This document shows, in pieces, positions 49,492 through 58,025 of a stretch of 64,000 nt of DNA (within the stretch, counting starts at the first letter, position 1; each line of letters begins with the position of its first letter). The notes beneath the pieces are model-generated. The model saw only the letters and a program-made list of their open reading frames with translations, was not told the origin of the DNA and ran no database searches. A program made the translations under genes and the position numbers. The stretch is from Streptomyces ficellus. GTDB lineage: Bacteria; Actinomycetota; Actinomycetes; Streptomycetales; Streptomycetaceae. The stretch covers positions 3,720,001-3,784,000 of the forward strand of contig NZ_CP034279.1 in the NCBI RefSeq assembly GCF_009739905.1, read 5' to 3'.

Positions 49492-49815
49492 GCCGCCCCC
49501 TTCAAGCCGTCGTCCGACACTGTTCAGCACAATACTGCGCCCGACGGTAGGGCCGGTCCGAGAGGGAAGCCGCGCGCAAGGCGCTACTCAAAGGGACACG
49601 AGACCCCGTGGTGGGGTGAGCACGAACCCCGGCCCGACCGAGTGGTCGCCGAGCAGTGGCACGGACTGGCCACCAGCTGTGGCAAGACCCGCGAGTCCAG
49701 CCCGCCATCGACGACGTCGTTGCCCTCTTGGCCCTCGAGACGTTCGTCGGCTGTTCCGCCGTTGCACGCTGGGTCCTGGGGAACCCGACCGAGACGCAAA
49801 CCGGGACGGAGACGA
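49492..49815. other. Intergenic stretch without a credible gene
   Basis: About 320 bp between the STAS gene and the tRNA-Ser(CGA) terminator. Short readings exist on both strands, but none has a ribosome site or codon bias I trust. It lies on the 3' side of a tRNA gene, where decayed insertions are common, yet no recombinase or repeat is recognisable. Confidence 0.4.
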
Positions 49816-49850
49816 CCGCAGGGTCCGACTCAGAGAGTCGGACCCTGCGG
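49816..49850 (-). terminator. Perfect 15-bp hairpin terminator of tRNA-Ser(CGA)
   Basis: CCGCAGGGTCCGACT, loop CAGAG, perfect complement; lies 9 nt beyond the tRNA 3' end. Confidence 0.88.
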
Positions 49851-49858
49851 TCTACCAG

Positions 49859-49943
49859 CGGTAGCGGAGGGATTTGAACCCTCGGTGACTTGCGCCACAC
49901 TCGCTTTCGAGGCGAGCTCCTTCGGCCGCTCGGACACGCTACC
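49859..49943 (-). tRNA. tRNA-Ser (anticodon CGA)
   Basis: 85 nt on the minus strand. Acceptor GGTAGCG pairs with CGCTACC, anticodon loop CTCGAAA in a CTCGC/GCGAG stem, long variable arm, T loop TTCAAAT. No encoded CCA. Decodes UCG, a major serine codon in high-GC DNA. Confidence 0.97.
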
Positions 49944-49988
49944 GAGAGAGAGCTTAGCCCAAAGGTGCCGCTACGAAGAAATCCATGG

Positions 49989-50483
49989 TCACCGCCCGCG
50001 GAAGAACCGGGTGAGGAGCGCCGCGCACTCCTCCTCCAGCACCCCGTGGACCACTTCGGGCCGGTGGTTGAGCCGGCGGTCCCGCACGAGGTCCCACAGC
50101 GAACCGACCGCGCCCGCCTTCTCGTCCCGCGCGCCGAACACCAGCCGGTCCACCCGCGACTGCTGGAGCGCGCCCGCGCACATCACGCACGGCTCCAGCG
50201 TCACGACCAGCGTGCAGCCCGTCAGCCGCCACTGCCCGAACGCCTCGGCCGCCCGGCGCAGCGCCAGCACCTCGGCGTGCGCGGTCGGATCGCCCGTCAC
50301 CTCGCGCTCGTTGTGACCGGTGGCGAGCACCGTGCCGTCCGGGGACAGCACGACCGCGCCGACCGGCACGTCGCCGGCCCGCGCGGCCCGCTCCGCCTCC
50401 GCGATCGCGCGGAGCATGGGCGCCCGCCACGGCTCCCGGACGGGATCGGTCGCGGCGGGTGTGGATGATGGTGCCGGACGCAC
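49989..50483 (-). CDS. tadA: tRNA-specific adenosine deaminase
   Basis: 164 residues. Zinc-dependent deaminase converting A34 to inosine in tRNA-Arg(ACG), whose gene is at 33008 here. The catalytic motif is TAHAEVLAL (His and Glu) with LEPCVMCAGA (two Cys ligands); DEKAGAVGSL and NHRPEV are the usual TadA C-terminal segments. The GTG start overlaps the stop of the upstream gene by one base (TAGTG), so both are co-translated. A 20-residue N-terminal extension is non-conserved. Confidence 0.95.
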   Translation of the reverse strand: MRPAPSSTPAATDPVREPWRAPMLRAIAEAERAARAGDVPVGAVVLSPDGTVLATGHNEREVTGDPTAHAEVLALRRAAEAFGQWRLTGCTLVVTLEPCVMCAGALQQSRVDRLVFGARDEKAGAVGSLWDLVRDRRLNHRPEVVHGVLEEECAALLTRFFRGR

Positions 50484-51013
50484 TAGCGGACGGCCTCCAG
50501 GACCTCCGCGGCGCCGAGCGCGTCCGCGATCTCGGAGAGCGCGTCGGTCTGAAGCGCCAGCAGTTCCTTCTCGGACAGGCCGAGGTCGTCCAGGACCAGC
50601 CGGTCGCCGACCGGCTCCGCGGGCACGGCCTCCGCCGCCACCGCCGATTCCTCCTCGTCGTCGTCCTCGGCGGGCTCCCCGTCCTCGGTGCCGTCGAGGT
50701 CCAGCGCGTCCAGGTCGGGGCCGTCGTCCTCCTGGTCGTCTCCCAGCAGTTCCTTGGTGAGGATCTCCCCGTACGAGGAGCGGGCGGCGGCCGCTCCGTC
50801 GGAGACGTAGATGCGAGGGTCGTCCTCACCCTCCACGCGGACGATGCCGAACCATGCGTCCTCCTGCTCGATATAGACGATCACTGTGTCGTCGTCCACC
50901 GAGGCATCACGGGCCAGCTCGGTCAGATCCGACAAGGTCTCCACATCGTCGAGCTCTGTGTCGCTCGCTTCCCACCCGTCTTCGGTGCGCGCGAGCAGTG
51001 CGGCGAAGTACAC
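50483..51013 (-). CDS. TadA-associated acidic protein
   Basis: 176 residues from GTG 51013 (VYFAALLARTEDGWEASDTELDD) with GGGAGAG upstream. Very acidic, especially the central stretch (GDDQEDDGPDLDALDLDGTEDGEP). The N-terminal 90 residues look folded; the C-terminal helix (LVLDDLGLSEKELLALQTDALSEIADALG) is conserved-looking. This gene routinely sits directly before tadA in actinobacteria and is annotated as tRNA adenosine deaminase-associated; its mechanism is unknown. Confidence 0.85.
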   Translation of the reverse strand: MYFAALLARTEDGWEASDTELDDVETLSDLTELARDASVDDDTVIVYIEQEDAWFGIVRVEGEDDPRIYVSDGAAAARSSYGEILTKELLGDDQEDDGPDLDALDLDGTEDGEPAEDDDEEESAVAAEAVPAEPVGDRLVLDDLGLSEKELLALQTDALSEIADALGAAEVLEAVR

Positions 51014-51195
51014 CGTGACTCTCCCACTGATCAGAGGTGTGACGATCGGGCGGCACGCTCCTTGAATGCCCCGCCCACTCGGCATCGTGGCAGACGCGGG
51101 GCCCTCAGGAGAGGTGTTCCGCTCTTGCGTCGTGCACCAGTCTGAGTCCGATGCCCGGTCCGTGTCACCAAGCGAACCACCAGTGTCCGGGTGGT

Positions 51196-51399
51196 TCACC
51201 AGCGGAACGTACGCATACGCATCTGCTGACGCATCCGGGCGGCCCTCGCCCGGCGCGGCTGGACGCGGTCGCGCAGCGCCTTCGCCTCGTTCAGTTCGCG
51301 CAGGAACTGGGCGCGCCGCCGCCTGCGCTCGGCGTCGCCGTCCAGGCGGTCCTGCGCCCGGCCGTCCTGCTTCCGTTCCGGCTCTTCCGGGTCCGGCAT
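51196..51399 (-). CDS. Small basic conserved hypothetical protein
   Basis: 67 residues, Arg/Gln/Asp-rich and probably all-helical: [43 protein letters not shown]. The N-terminus is acidic and the C-terminus strongly basic, suggesting nucleic-acid or ribosome binding. ATG 51399 with a GGGGGTGG site. It diverges from upp 84 bp away. I recall near-identical proteins throughout Streptomyces, but function is unknown. Confidence 0.75.
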   Translation of the reverse strand: MPDPEEPERKQDGRAQDRLDGDAERRRRRAQFLRELNEAKALRDRVQPRRARAARMRQQMRMRTFRW

Positions 51400-51483
51400 C
51401 GCGACCACCCCCACGCTGGGTCCGTCCACCCCACCTTCCCTCCGCGGCGGGGGTTGATGCCAGTGCGGGCTACTGTTGAGGGC

Positions 51484-52119
51484 ATGCGGATCCACGTCGT
51501 CGACCACCCGCTGGTGGCGCACAAACTCACCACTCTGCGCGACAGGCGCACCGACTCCCCGACCTTCCGGCGGCTCGCCGACGAGCTGGTCACCCTGCTC
51601 GCGTACGAGGCCACCCGGGACGTGCGCACCGAGCAGGTCGACATCGAGACCCCGGTGACCCGGACGACCGGGGTGAAGCTGTCGAGCCCGAAGCCGCTGG
51701 TCGTGCCGATCCTGCGGGCCGGTCTCGGCATGCTCGACGGCATGGTGCGGCTGCTGCCGACCGCCGAGGTGGGTTTCCTCGGGATGATCCGCAACGAGGA
51801 GACGCTGGAGGCGTCCACCTACGCCACCCGCATGCCGGAGGACCTCTCCGGGCGCCAGGTGTACGTGCTGGACCCGATGCTGGCCACGGGCGGCACGCTG
51901 GTCGCCGCGATCCGCGAGCTGATCAAGCGGGGCGCGGACGACGTGACGGCGGTCGTGCTGCTGGCGGCGCCCGAGGGCGTCGAGGTCATGGAGCGCGAGC
52001 TGGCGGGCACGCCGGTGACGGTCGTGACGGCCTCGGTCGATGAGCGGCTCAACGAGCACGGCTACATCGTCCCGGGCCTCGGCGACGCGGGTGACCGGAT
52101 GTACGGCACCGCCGAGTAG
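51484..52119 (+). CDS. upp: Uracil phosphoribosyltransferase
   Basis: 211 residues, the pyrimidine salvage enzyme making UMP from uracil and PRPP. The PRPP loop [15 protein letters not shown] is near residues 130-144. It opens [20 protein letters not shown] with [20 protein letters not shown] following, and the uracil-binding end is [13 protein letters not shown]. Length is normal. GC-rich tandem repeats follow the stop and may act as terminator. Confidence 0.96.
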   Translation: MRIHVVDHPLVAHKLTTLRDRRTDSPTFRRLADELVTLLAYEATRDVRTEQVDIETPVTRTTGVKLSSPKPLVVPILRAGLGMLDGMVRLLPTAEVGFLGMIRNEETLEASTYATRMPEDLSGRQVYVLDPMLATGGTLVAAIRELIKRGADDVTAVVLLAAPEGVEVMERELAGTPVTVVTASVDERLNEHGYIVPGLGDAGDRMYGTAE

Positions 52120-52147
52120 CACCCGGCGGGACGCGGTCGCCGTCCGG

Positions 52148-52200
52148 CCGCGCGGGGCGGCCCCGCCGCGCGGGGCGGCCCCGCCGCGCGCGGCGGGGCG
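52148..52200. repeat. 18-bp tandem GC repeats after upp
   Basis: CCGCGCGGGGCGGCCCCG occurs twice exactly (52148-52165, 52166-52183), then a degenerate third copy. Each unit is partly self-complementary, so the array may form a composite terminator for upp and the convergent LytR_C gene. Confidence 0.7.
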
Positions 52201-52215
52201 GTCGGGGTGCGCCGC

Positions 52216-52845
52216 TCAGCACTTCCCGGAGGGCGCGGGCGCCGGCTTGGCCAGGGCGGTCAGGGCGGCGGTCGCGTCCTTCGGTGCTGTCAGGCTCTTG
52301 AAGGCCGTACCGATGATCAGGTCCACGTCGGCCGTCGCGCGGGTGTCGGTCTTGACCGCCGCGCCCTTGAGCTGCGTGCGCAGCACGGGGACCGCGCTCT
52401 TGCCCGACGCGGTGCCGCCGAGCAGCATCCCGGCCCCGGGGACCTTCTTGTCGTACGCGGCCGGGGCGTTGCCCACCTTGCCAATGGCGAAGCCGCGCTT
52501 CTTCAGCTCGTCGGCGGTCGTCTTGGCGAGGCCCGCGCGGGGCGTCGCGTTGTAGACGTTCACCGTGATCTGCGCGGGCTTGAGCGGTACGTGGACGGCC
52601 GTTACGGCGTTCTTGCGGGGCTTGCAGCCGGGGCCGGCCGTGGTGCGTGCCCGGTCGTCGGCCCCGCCTCCGCCGAAGACGTCGATGAGCTGGAGCGTTC
52701 CCCAGCCGGCCAGTCCGAGGGCGACCACTGCGGCGAGCGCCGCGACCACGATCCGGCGACGGCGTCGCGGGCGGCGCATACGCGGGTAGGCGTTACCCGT
52801 AATGCGGTACTTTCCGCCCATGCCGGGGGGAGTGAGCATGCTCAT
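52216..52845 (-). CDS. LytR_C domain membrane protein
   Basis: 209 residues. A short basic N-terminus (RMRRPRRRRR) precedes one membrane helix (IVVAALAAVVALGLAGWGTL). The extracytoplasmic LytR C-terminal domain (about 100-205) contains ITVNVYNATPRAGLAKTTADELKKRGFAIGKVGNAPAAYDK, the classical VxNGt-like strand and helix. It lacks the LCP catalytic domain, so it probably assists envelope polymer attachment. The ATG at 52839 is an alternative start. Confidence 0.88.
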   Translation of the reverse strand: MSMLTPPGMGGKYRITGNAYPRMRRPRRRRRIVVAALAAVVALGLAGWGTLQLIDVFGGGGADDRARTTAGPGCKPRKNAVTAVHVPLKPAQITVNVYNATPRAGLAKTTADELKKRGFAIGKVGNAPAAYDKKVPGAGMLLGGTASGKSAVPVLRTQLKGAAVKTDTRATADVDLIIGTAFKSLTAPKDATAALTALAKPAPAPSGKC

Positions 52846-52963
52846 GGGCGCAGCGTAATGCGGCCCGGTGACTATGCCTACTAAACGATCAGCGGAGGAG
52901 GGCCGGACGGGTGGGAAAGGGCCCGAAAGGCTGACATCGCCAGGCCATCGCCCGGTCGTCCGC

Positions 52964-53260
52964 TCAGTCGAGTTCGAGCACGCGGGCGTGGAGCACCTGG
53001 CGCTGCTGGAGGGCCGCGCGCACGGCGCGGTGCAGTCCGTCCTCGAGGTAGAGATCGCCCTGCCACTTCACGACGTGCGCGAAGAGGTCGCCGTAGAAGG
53101 TCGAGTCCTCGGCGAGGAGCGTCTCCAGATCCAGCTGGCCCTTGGTGGTCACGAGCTGATCGAGGCGGACCGGGCGCGGCGCCACATCCGCCCACTGCCG
53201 GGTGCTTTCCCGGCCGTGGTCGGGATACGGCCGCCCGTTACCGATGCGCTTGAAGATCAC
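52964..53260 (-). CDS. Small conserved protein with ParB/sulfiredoxin-like DG-H-R motif
   Basis: 98 residues from GTG 53260 (VIFKRIGNGRPYPDHGR). Contains VRLDQLVTTKGQLDLETLLAEDS and GDLYLEDGLHRAVRAALQQRQ. The DGLHRA stretch resembles the ParB/Srx phosphate-binding DGHHR motif, preceded by the LD..L segment expected of that fold. Not linked to partition genes. I recall it as universal in Streptomyces; some annotations call it an antitoxin, which I cannot confirm. Confidence 0.7.
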   Translation of the reverse strand: MIFKRIGNGRPYPDHGRESTRQWADVAPRPVRLDQLVTTKGQLDLETLLAEDSTFYGDLFAHVVKWQGDLYLEDGLHRAVRAALQQRQVLHARVLELD

Positions 53261-53463
53261 ACGGAAAGCCTACCGGGCGAGTGGCTCCCGGCGCAGCCAC
53301 GCGACGCGGGCGCGATGGGATCAGAAATCGCGCATACCGGGACAGGCCGGGGGTGCGGGGCCGGCAGCCGGCCCGGAGGTGGCCCGGACACGACGGCGCG
53401 CCGCGGGGGGTGTCCCCGCGGCGCGCCGTGGACGGACGGGCCGCCCGGTGGTCCGCCGGCCGT

Positions 53464-53515
53464 ACGTCGGCCACGTCGGCCGGACGTCGGCCACGTCGGC
53501 CGGACGTCGGCCGGG
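53464..53515. repeat. 20-bp tandem repeats downstream of the M28 peptidase gene
   Basis: ACGTCGGCCACGTCGGCCGG occurs at 53464-53483 and 53484-53503, then a partial third. Made of GTCGGCC half-units, with hairpin potential. Ends 19 bp from the peptidase stop. Confidence 0.7.
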
Positions 53516-53533
53516 TGGGTCCGGTCGCTGCTG

Positions 53534-55102
53534 TTACTCGGTCACGTCGTGGTCGTGGCCGTCGTGCAGGCCGCCGCCGCTGCCGGCGTCACCCTCGGTG
53601 GGGACGAACTCGACCGGCTTGCGCAGCGAGCTGAGGTCGTGGGTGTAGACACCCACGGCGTTGGCGATGACGTCGATGTTGGCGTCGAACGCCGTCATGT
53701 TGACGTTCTTGATGTCGTCGCACTTGGCGTGGTAGCACGCGTCGTACGCGACGCCCGCCGTGCCGCCGAACTTCTCCGCCTGCTTGGCCGTCTTCAGGCC
53801 CTCGGCGCCGGTGAAGGTGCCGCCGGACGGGATGCCGACCCCGATGAACGGCCCGTAGTCGGAGCGGCCGGTGAAGTCGGTGCCCTCGTGCGGGCGGCCC
53901 TGCTTGTCCATGAACTCGTTGATGTCGCGTTCGAGCTGGGCGGAGCCCGTGGGGCCGGCGGGCTCGCCGACGCCGTCGCTGTTGTCGCCGTCGTACACGA
54001 ACAGGCCGTAGTTCGGCGACGCGATCATGTCGAAGTTCAGGTAGAGCTTGATCTCCTTGCGGTCGAGCTCGCTGAGGTTCTCGACGTAGTGCTCGGAGCC
54101 GAGCAGGCCGTTCTCCTCGGCCGACCACCAGGCGAAGCGCACCTTGTTGGTGGGCTTCTCCTTGGCCTTGGCGAGGTCGAGGGCGACCTCGAGCAGACCG
54201 GCGGAGCCGGAGCCGTTGTCGTTGATGCCGGGGCCGGCGGTGACGGAGTCGAGGTGCGAGCCGAGCATCACGGTGTTCGCGGCGTTGCCGCGGGCGGTCT
54301 CCGCGATGACGTTGTTGGTGGTCCGCTTCTCCTGGAGCTGGCGGATCTCGAAGTTCACCTCGACCGGGCCCTTGGCGAGGTCGGCGACGAGCTTCTCGCC
54401 GTCCGCCTGGGATATGCCACCCGTCGGTATCTTGCCGGCCTCGGGTCCGCCCAGCGTGCCGCCGACCGCGCCGGGGACGTTGTTGTAGACGATCGCGCCG
54501 GCCGCGCCCGCCGCGGCGGCCTGGGCCTGCTTGTCGGCGAAGGTGCAGCCGCCGCGCTTGATCAGGGCGATCTTGCCGGTGAAGGTGCCGGACGCGTAGT
54601 CGGCGGCCTCGCAGCCGGGCGTCGCGTCGTCCGCGGGGGCCGGCACGGCGGCGAGGCCGGCCTTGATCCCGCCCACGGGAGTCGACTTGGTGTACGTCAT
54701 CGCCCCGATGGTGATGTCACGCGGCGACGGCGAGACGACGGCGAGCTTCTCCGCCTGCGTCTGGGTGTAGACGAACTCGAACTTCTGGTACGAGACCTGG
54801 TACCCGGCCTTCTTCAGCTGCTGGTACACGTACGCGGCCGAGGCGTCGTGCCCGAGCGAGCCGGCCGCGCGGTGACCGCCGGCCGAGTCGGCTATCTGCT
54901 GGAACTTCTGGAGGTGCTTGTAGGCGTCCTTGGCGGAGGCCTCACGGACCAGCTTCCTGGAGAGCTGGGCGGCGTCCTTGGCCGCCTCCTTGCCGGGGTC
55001 GTGCCGACCGGCGGAGGCGGGGGATGCGGAAGCCAGCAGGAGCGGGGTCGCGAGTGCGGCTGCGGCCAGGGTGGCCACGGCTCTGCGATGGGATGCGTTC
55101 AC
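53534..55102 (-). CDS. Secreted M28-family aminopeptidase with PA domain
   Basis: 522 residues. Signal peptide (1-31, ending SPASAG). The PA domain (about 135-250) is inserted before the catalytic core (about 260-470). Zinc ligands seen: His and Asp in LGSHLDSV, Asp in GINDNGSG, Glu-Glu in WWSAEENG, Asp in NFDMIASP, and the last His in CYHAKCDD. The C-terminus is His/Asp-rich (GGLHDGHDHDVTE), perhaps metal-binding. Similar to the S. griseus aminopeptidase family. GTG 55102 follows AAGGAC. Acts on peptides in the medium. Confidence 0.94.
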   Translation of the reverse strand: MNASHRRAVATLAAAALATPLLLASASPASAGRHDPGKEAAKDAAQLSRKLVREASAKDAYKHLQKFQQIADSAGGHRAAGSLGHDASAAYVYQQLKKAGYQVSYQKFEFVYTQTQAEKLAVVSPSPRDITIGAMTYTKSTPVGGIKAGLAAVPAPADDATPGCEAADYASGTFTGKIALIKRGGCTFADKQAQAAAAGAAGAIVYNNVPGAVGGTLGGPEAGKIPTGGISQADGEKLVADLAKGPVEVNFEIRQLQEKRTTNNVIAETARGNAANTVMLGSHLDSVTAGPGINDNGSGSAGLLEVALDLAKAKEKPTNKVRFAWWSAEENGLLGSEHYVENLSELDRKEIKLYLNFDMIASPNYGLFVYDGDNSDGVGEPAGPTGSAQLERDINEFMDKQGRPHEGTDFTGRSDYGPFIGVGIPSGGTFTGAEGLKTAKQAEKFGGTAGVAYDACYHAKCDDIKNVNMTAFDANIDVIANAVGVYTHDLSSLRKPVEFVPTEGDAGSGGGLHDGHDHDVTE

Positions 55103-55216
55103 AGAGGTCCTTCCCGGTGCGAACGAGGTTGAAGGGAAGTTAGCGATCTCCCAGGCTTCTGTGAACAGATGTGCCACAACTCACTGGATATTCCGTACGA
55201 TTGGCAACGGAACATG

Positions 55217-55891
55217 TCACTCCGCCGCCGAATTTCCCGTGTTCCGGCCCGCTTTGGAAGACTTGGGCTTCGCGCTGTCGGCGCTCTTGGCGCTCTTGGC
55301 GGTCGTGGCGGTCTTCGCGGCCTTGGCCGCCCGCTTCGTCTCCTGCTTGTACGCGCGGACCTTGGCCAGCGACTCCGGCCCGGTGATGTCGGCGGCCGAG
55401 CGGTACGCGCCCTCGTCGCCGTACGCCCCCGCCGCCTCCCGCCAGCCCGCGGGCCGCACGCCGTACTGCTTGCCCAGCAGCGCCAGGAAGATCTGCGCCT
55501 TCTGCCGGCCGAACCCGGGCAGGGCCAGGAGCCGGTCGAGCAGCTCCTTGCCGGACCCCGCGTCCGCCCAGACGGCGCTCGCGTCGCCGCCGTACTCGTC
55601 CACCAGGTACTGGCAGAGCTGCTGCACGCGCTTGGCCATCGAGCCGGGGTAGCGGTGCACGGCCGGCTTGGCGGACAACAGGGCGACGAAGGCCTCGGGG
55701 TCGTACGCCGCGATCCCGTGCGCGTCCAGGTCGTCGGAGCCCAGACGCCGGGCGATCGTGTACGGGCCGGAGAACGCCCACTCCATGGGGACCTGCTGGT
55801 CCAGGAGCATCCCCACGAGCGCGGCGAGCGGACTGCGGCCCAGCAGCTCGTCGGCCTCGGGTTGCTGGGCGAGGTGGATCGTGGTGGTCAT
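55217..55891 (-). CDS. HhH-GPD base-excision DNA repair protein
   Basis: 224 residues. A helix-hairpin-helix GPD glycosylase core (about 15-165) contains LVGMLLDQQVPMEWAFSGP and LLALPGFGRQKAQIFLALLGKQYGV. The catalytic Asp/Lys positions are less clear, and this subgroup is annotated simply as a HhH-GPD-type repair protein. A Lys/Ala-rich C-terminal tail (KRAAKAAKTATTAKSAKSAD) should bind DNA. It is divergent from nothing; the M28 gene lies downstream on the same strand. Confidence 0.87.
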   Translation of the reverse strand: MTTTIHLAQQPEADELLGRSPLAALVGMLLDQQVPMEWAFSGPYTIARRLGSDDLDAHGIAAYDPEAFVALLSAKPAVHRYPGSMAKRVQQLCQYLVDEYGGDASAVWADAGSGKELLDRLLALPGFGRQKAQIFLALLGKQYGVRPAGWREAAGAYGDEGAYRSAADITGPESLAKVRAYKQETKRAAKAAKTATTAKSAKSADSAKPKSSKAGRNTGNSAAE

Positions 55892-55979
55892 GATTCGATC
55901 ATCGCGCCGCTGACGACACCCCGCACGGCGGGGATGCCGTCCGGTGGGGGGCGTCAGCCGTGGAGGCGGGCCCTGCGGT

Positions 55980-56035
55980 GGGGCGGCCGGACGTGCCCGT
56001 CACCGGGTGGGCGGGGCGGCCGGACGTGCCCGTCA
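55980..56035. repeat. 23-bp direct repeat, 33-bp period
   Basis: A 23-bp unit starting GGGGCGGCCGGACGTGCC is present at 55980-56002 and again at 56013-56035, in the gap between the repair gene and the ECF42 gene end. No coding evidence in this roughly 180-bp gap. Confidence 0.7.
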
Positions 56036-56070
56036 GCGGCGTGGGCGGGCGTGCGGCAAACGGCTGGGCG

Positions 56071-57303
56071 TCAGCGGCGGAGGCGGGCCGCGCGCATGCG
56101 GAGGTAGCGGGCTTCCGGTTCGCTGAGGGTGCGGGCGGCGGCGGCCTGGTACGCGGCCAGGGCGCCCTCCGTGTCGCCCGCCCTCTCCAGCAGGTGCGCG
56201 CGGACCGCGTCCAGCCGGTGGTGGCCCGCGAGGCGCGGTTCGAGCGCGGCGAGCTCGGCGAGGCCCGCCCCGGGTCCGTCCACCATGGCGACGGCCACCG
56301 CGCGGCTCAGCTCCGCCATGGGGTCGGGTTCCGCGGTGCGGCTCAGGAGCAGGTCGTACAGCGCCAGGATCTGCGGCCAGTCGGTGTCCTCCGCCCGCGC
56401 CGCCTCGTCGTGCAGCGCGGCGATCGCCGCCTGGATCTGGTACGCCCCGGCCGGCCCCTCCGCGAGGGCCTCCTCCACCAGGGCGGTGCCCTCGCGGATG
56501 GCGTCCGGGTCCCACCGGCCGCGGTCCTGCTCGTCGAGCGGGATCAGTTCGCCGTGCGGCCCGGTGCGCGCGGCACTACGCGCCTCGGTGAGCAGCATGA
56601 GCGCCAGCAGTCCCGTCACGGCGCCCTCGCGCGGCAGCAGGCGGCGCACCGCGCGGGTGAGGCGGATCGCCTCGCGGGCGAGCTCGGCGCGGTGCAGCGC
56701 GCGGCCGGAGGTCGCCGTATGGCCTTCGTTGAAGATCAGGTAGAGCACGTGGAGGACGGCGGCCAGCCGCTGGTCACGGTCCTGAGGCCCGGGCGGGCGG
56801 AAGGGCATGCCCCTGAGCTTCTGCTTGGCCCGGCTGATCCGCTGGGCCATCGTCGCCTCGGGGACCAGGTGCGCCCGGGCGATCTCGGCGGTCGTCAGGC
56901 CGCCCACCGCGCGCAGGGTGAGGGCGATCTGCGCGGCCGCCGTCAGCTCGGGGTGGCAGCACAGGAACAGCAGCGTGAGCGTGTCGTCCTCGGAGGGCGC
57001 CCGGCCCTCGCCGGGCGGCGGCGCGGTGAACGAGTCCCGTGGCGCGAGCGCCGCCTGCGCCTCCTCGCGCCTGCGCCGCGCCTCGTCCGACCGCAGCTGG
57101 TCCGTCAGCCGCCGCGACGCCACCCGGATGAGCCACCCGCGCGGATTGTCCGGGACCCCGGAGCCGGACCACTGCTGGGCGGCGGCGAGGAGGGCTTCCT
57201 GTACGGCGTCCTCGGCGGCGTCGAAGTGCCCGTACCGGCGTACGAGCGCGCCGAGGACCTGCGGCGCGTGGTGGCGCAGCAGGTCCTCGACGTGGTCGCT
57301 CAC
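56071..57303 (-). CDS. ECF42-group RNA polymerase sigma factor with C-terminal TPR-like extension
   Basis: 410 residues. Region 2 (about 15-75) has VRRYGHFDAAEDAVQEALLAAAQQW; region 4 (about 115-170) has LTLRAVGGLTTAEIARAHLVPEATMAQRISRAKQKL. The roughly 210-residue C-terminal domain typical of ECF42 follows (LYLIFNEGHTATSGRALHRAELAREAIRLTR, DEAARAEDTDWPQILALYDLLL). In this group the extension is required for activity and no anti-sigma factor is used; the DGPF partner is encoded just upstream. GTG 57303. Confidence 0.93.
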   Translation of the reverse strand: MSDHVEDLLRHHAPQVLGALVRRYGHFDAAEDAVQEALLAAAQQWSGSGVPDNPRGWLIRVASRRLTDQLRSDEARRRREEAQAALAPRDSFTAPPPGEGRAPSEDDTLTLLFLCCHPELTAAAQIALTLRAVGGLTTAEIARAHLVPEATMAQRISRAKQKLRGMPFRPPGPQDRDQRLAAVLHVLYLIFNEGHTATSGRALHRAELAREAIRLTRAVRRLLPREGAVTGLLALMLLTEARSAARTGPHGELIPLDEQDRGRWDPDAIREGTALVEEALAEGPAGAYQIQAAIAALHDEAARAEDTDWPQILALYDLLLSRTAEPDPMAELSRAVAVAMVDGPGAGLAELAALEPRLAGHHRLDAVRAHLLERAGDTEGALAAYQAAAARTLSEPEARYLRMRAARLRR

Positions 57304-57310
57304 GGGACGT

Positions 57311-57742
57311 TCACGGGTTGCGGAGCTCCTCCTCGGCACCGGCGGCCTCCATGATCGGCCGGATGACGACCGGGTACTCGGGCGCTCCCTCGGGCTGCGG
57401 GCAGCGGGCGACGCGCGCCGCGATCTCGGTGACCCGTTCGAGGCTCTCGCACTCGAGCACCCAGTAGCCGGCCAGCAGCTCCTTGGTCTCCCCGTACGGG
57501 CCGTCCGTGATCACGGGCCGGCCGTCGTCGCCGAGGCCGACGAACCGGGTCCGGCGCGGCTCGGCGAGCCCCTGCCCGTCGATCATCTCGCCGCTCTCGG
57601 CGAGGTCGTTGTTGATCTCCTCCATGAAGGCGAACATCTTCCGGATGTCCTCCTCGCTCCACGCGGGGCTGCTCGGCGACGCCTTGCCGCTCATCGCGTC
57701 GTAGTCGGCCTGCGTGCCCTGGACCATCATCAGGTACTTCAT
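57311..57742 (-). CDS. DGPF-domain (YCII-related) partner of ECF42 sigma factor
   Basis: 143 residues, dimeric alpha-beta barrel YCII fold. The signature appears as VITDGPYGETKELLAGYWVLE (DGP-Y version), with MKYLMMVQGTQADYDAM at the start. Its stop is 8 bp before the sigma GTG. DGPF genes are the conserved neighbours and targets of ECF42 sigma factors; whether the protein is sensor or effector is unsettled. Confidence 0.93.
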   Translation of the reverse strand: MKYLMMVQGTQADYDAMSGKASPSSPAWSEEDIRKMFAFMEEINNDLAESGEMIDGQGLAEPRRTRFVGLGDDGRPVITDGPYGETKELLAGYWVLECESLERVTEIAARVARCPQPEGAPEYPVVIRPIMEAAGAEEELRNP

Positions 57743-58025
57743 GATGCCGCTCCTCGTTCGTTCCTCGCTGCCGTTCACAGGGGACGTCGGGGCCGACAAC
57801 GCGTTCTCGACATCTTCCAGGCGCCGGATGACGACGGGTTCCGAGGCGGGCGCGGTGCGGCCGCGTCCTTTGGCCCTGTTTGTCGCCCGCCTGGCAGCCG
57901 GGAGGCACCCGATTGCAGGAAATCCACCGTCGTCACGCACCGAACCGGTCATACGATCATCGCCGGTCCAGGTCCTCTCCGCCTCCCGACCGTCCCTTAC
58001 TCCTGACTCTGACCAAAGGGCTCCC

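Noticed and set aside
49616..49877. Small plus-strand ORFs next to tRNA-Ser(CGA)
   Set aside because: They run through the tRNA terminator or tRNA itself and lack ribosome sites.
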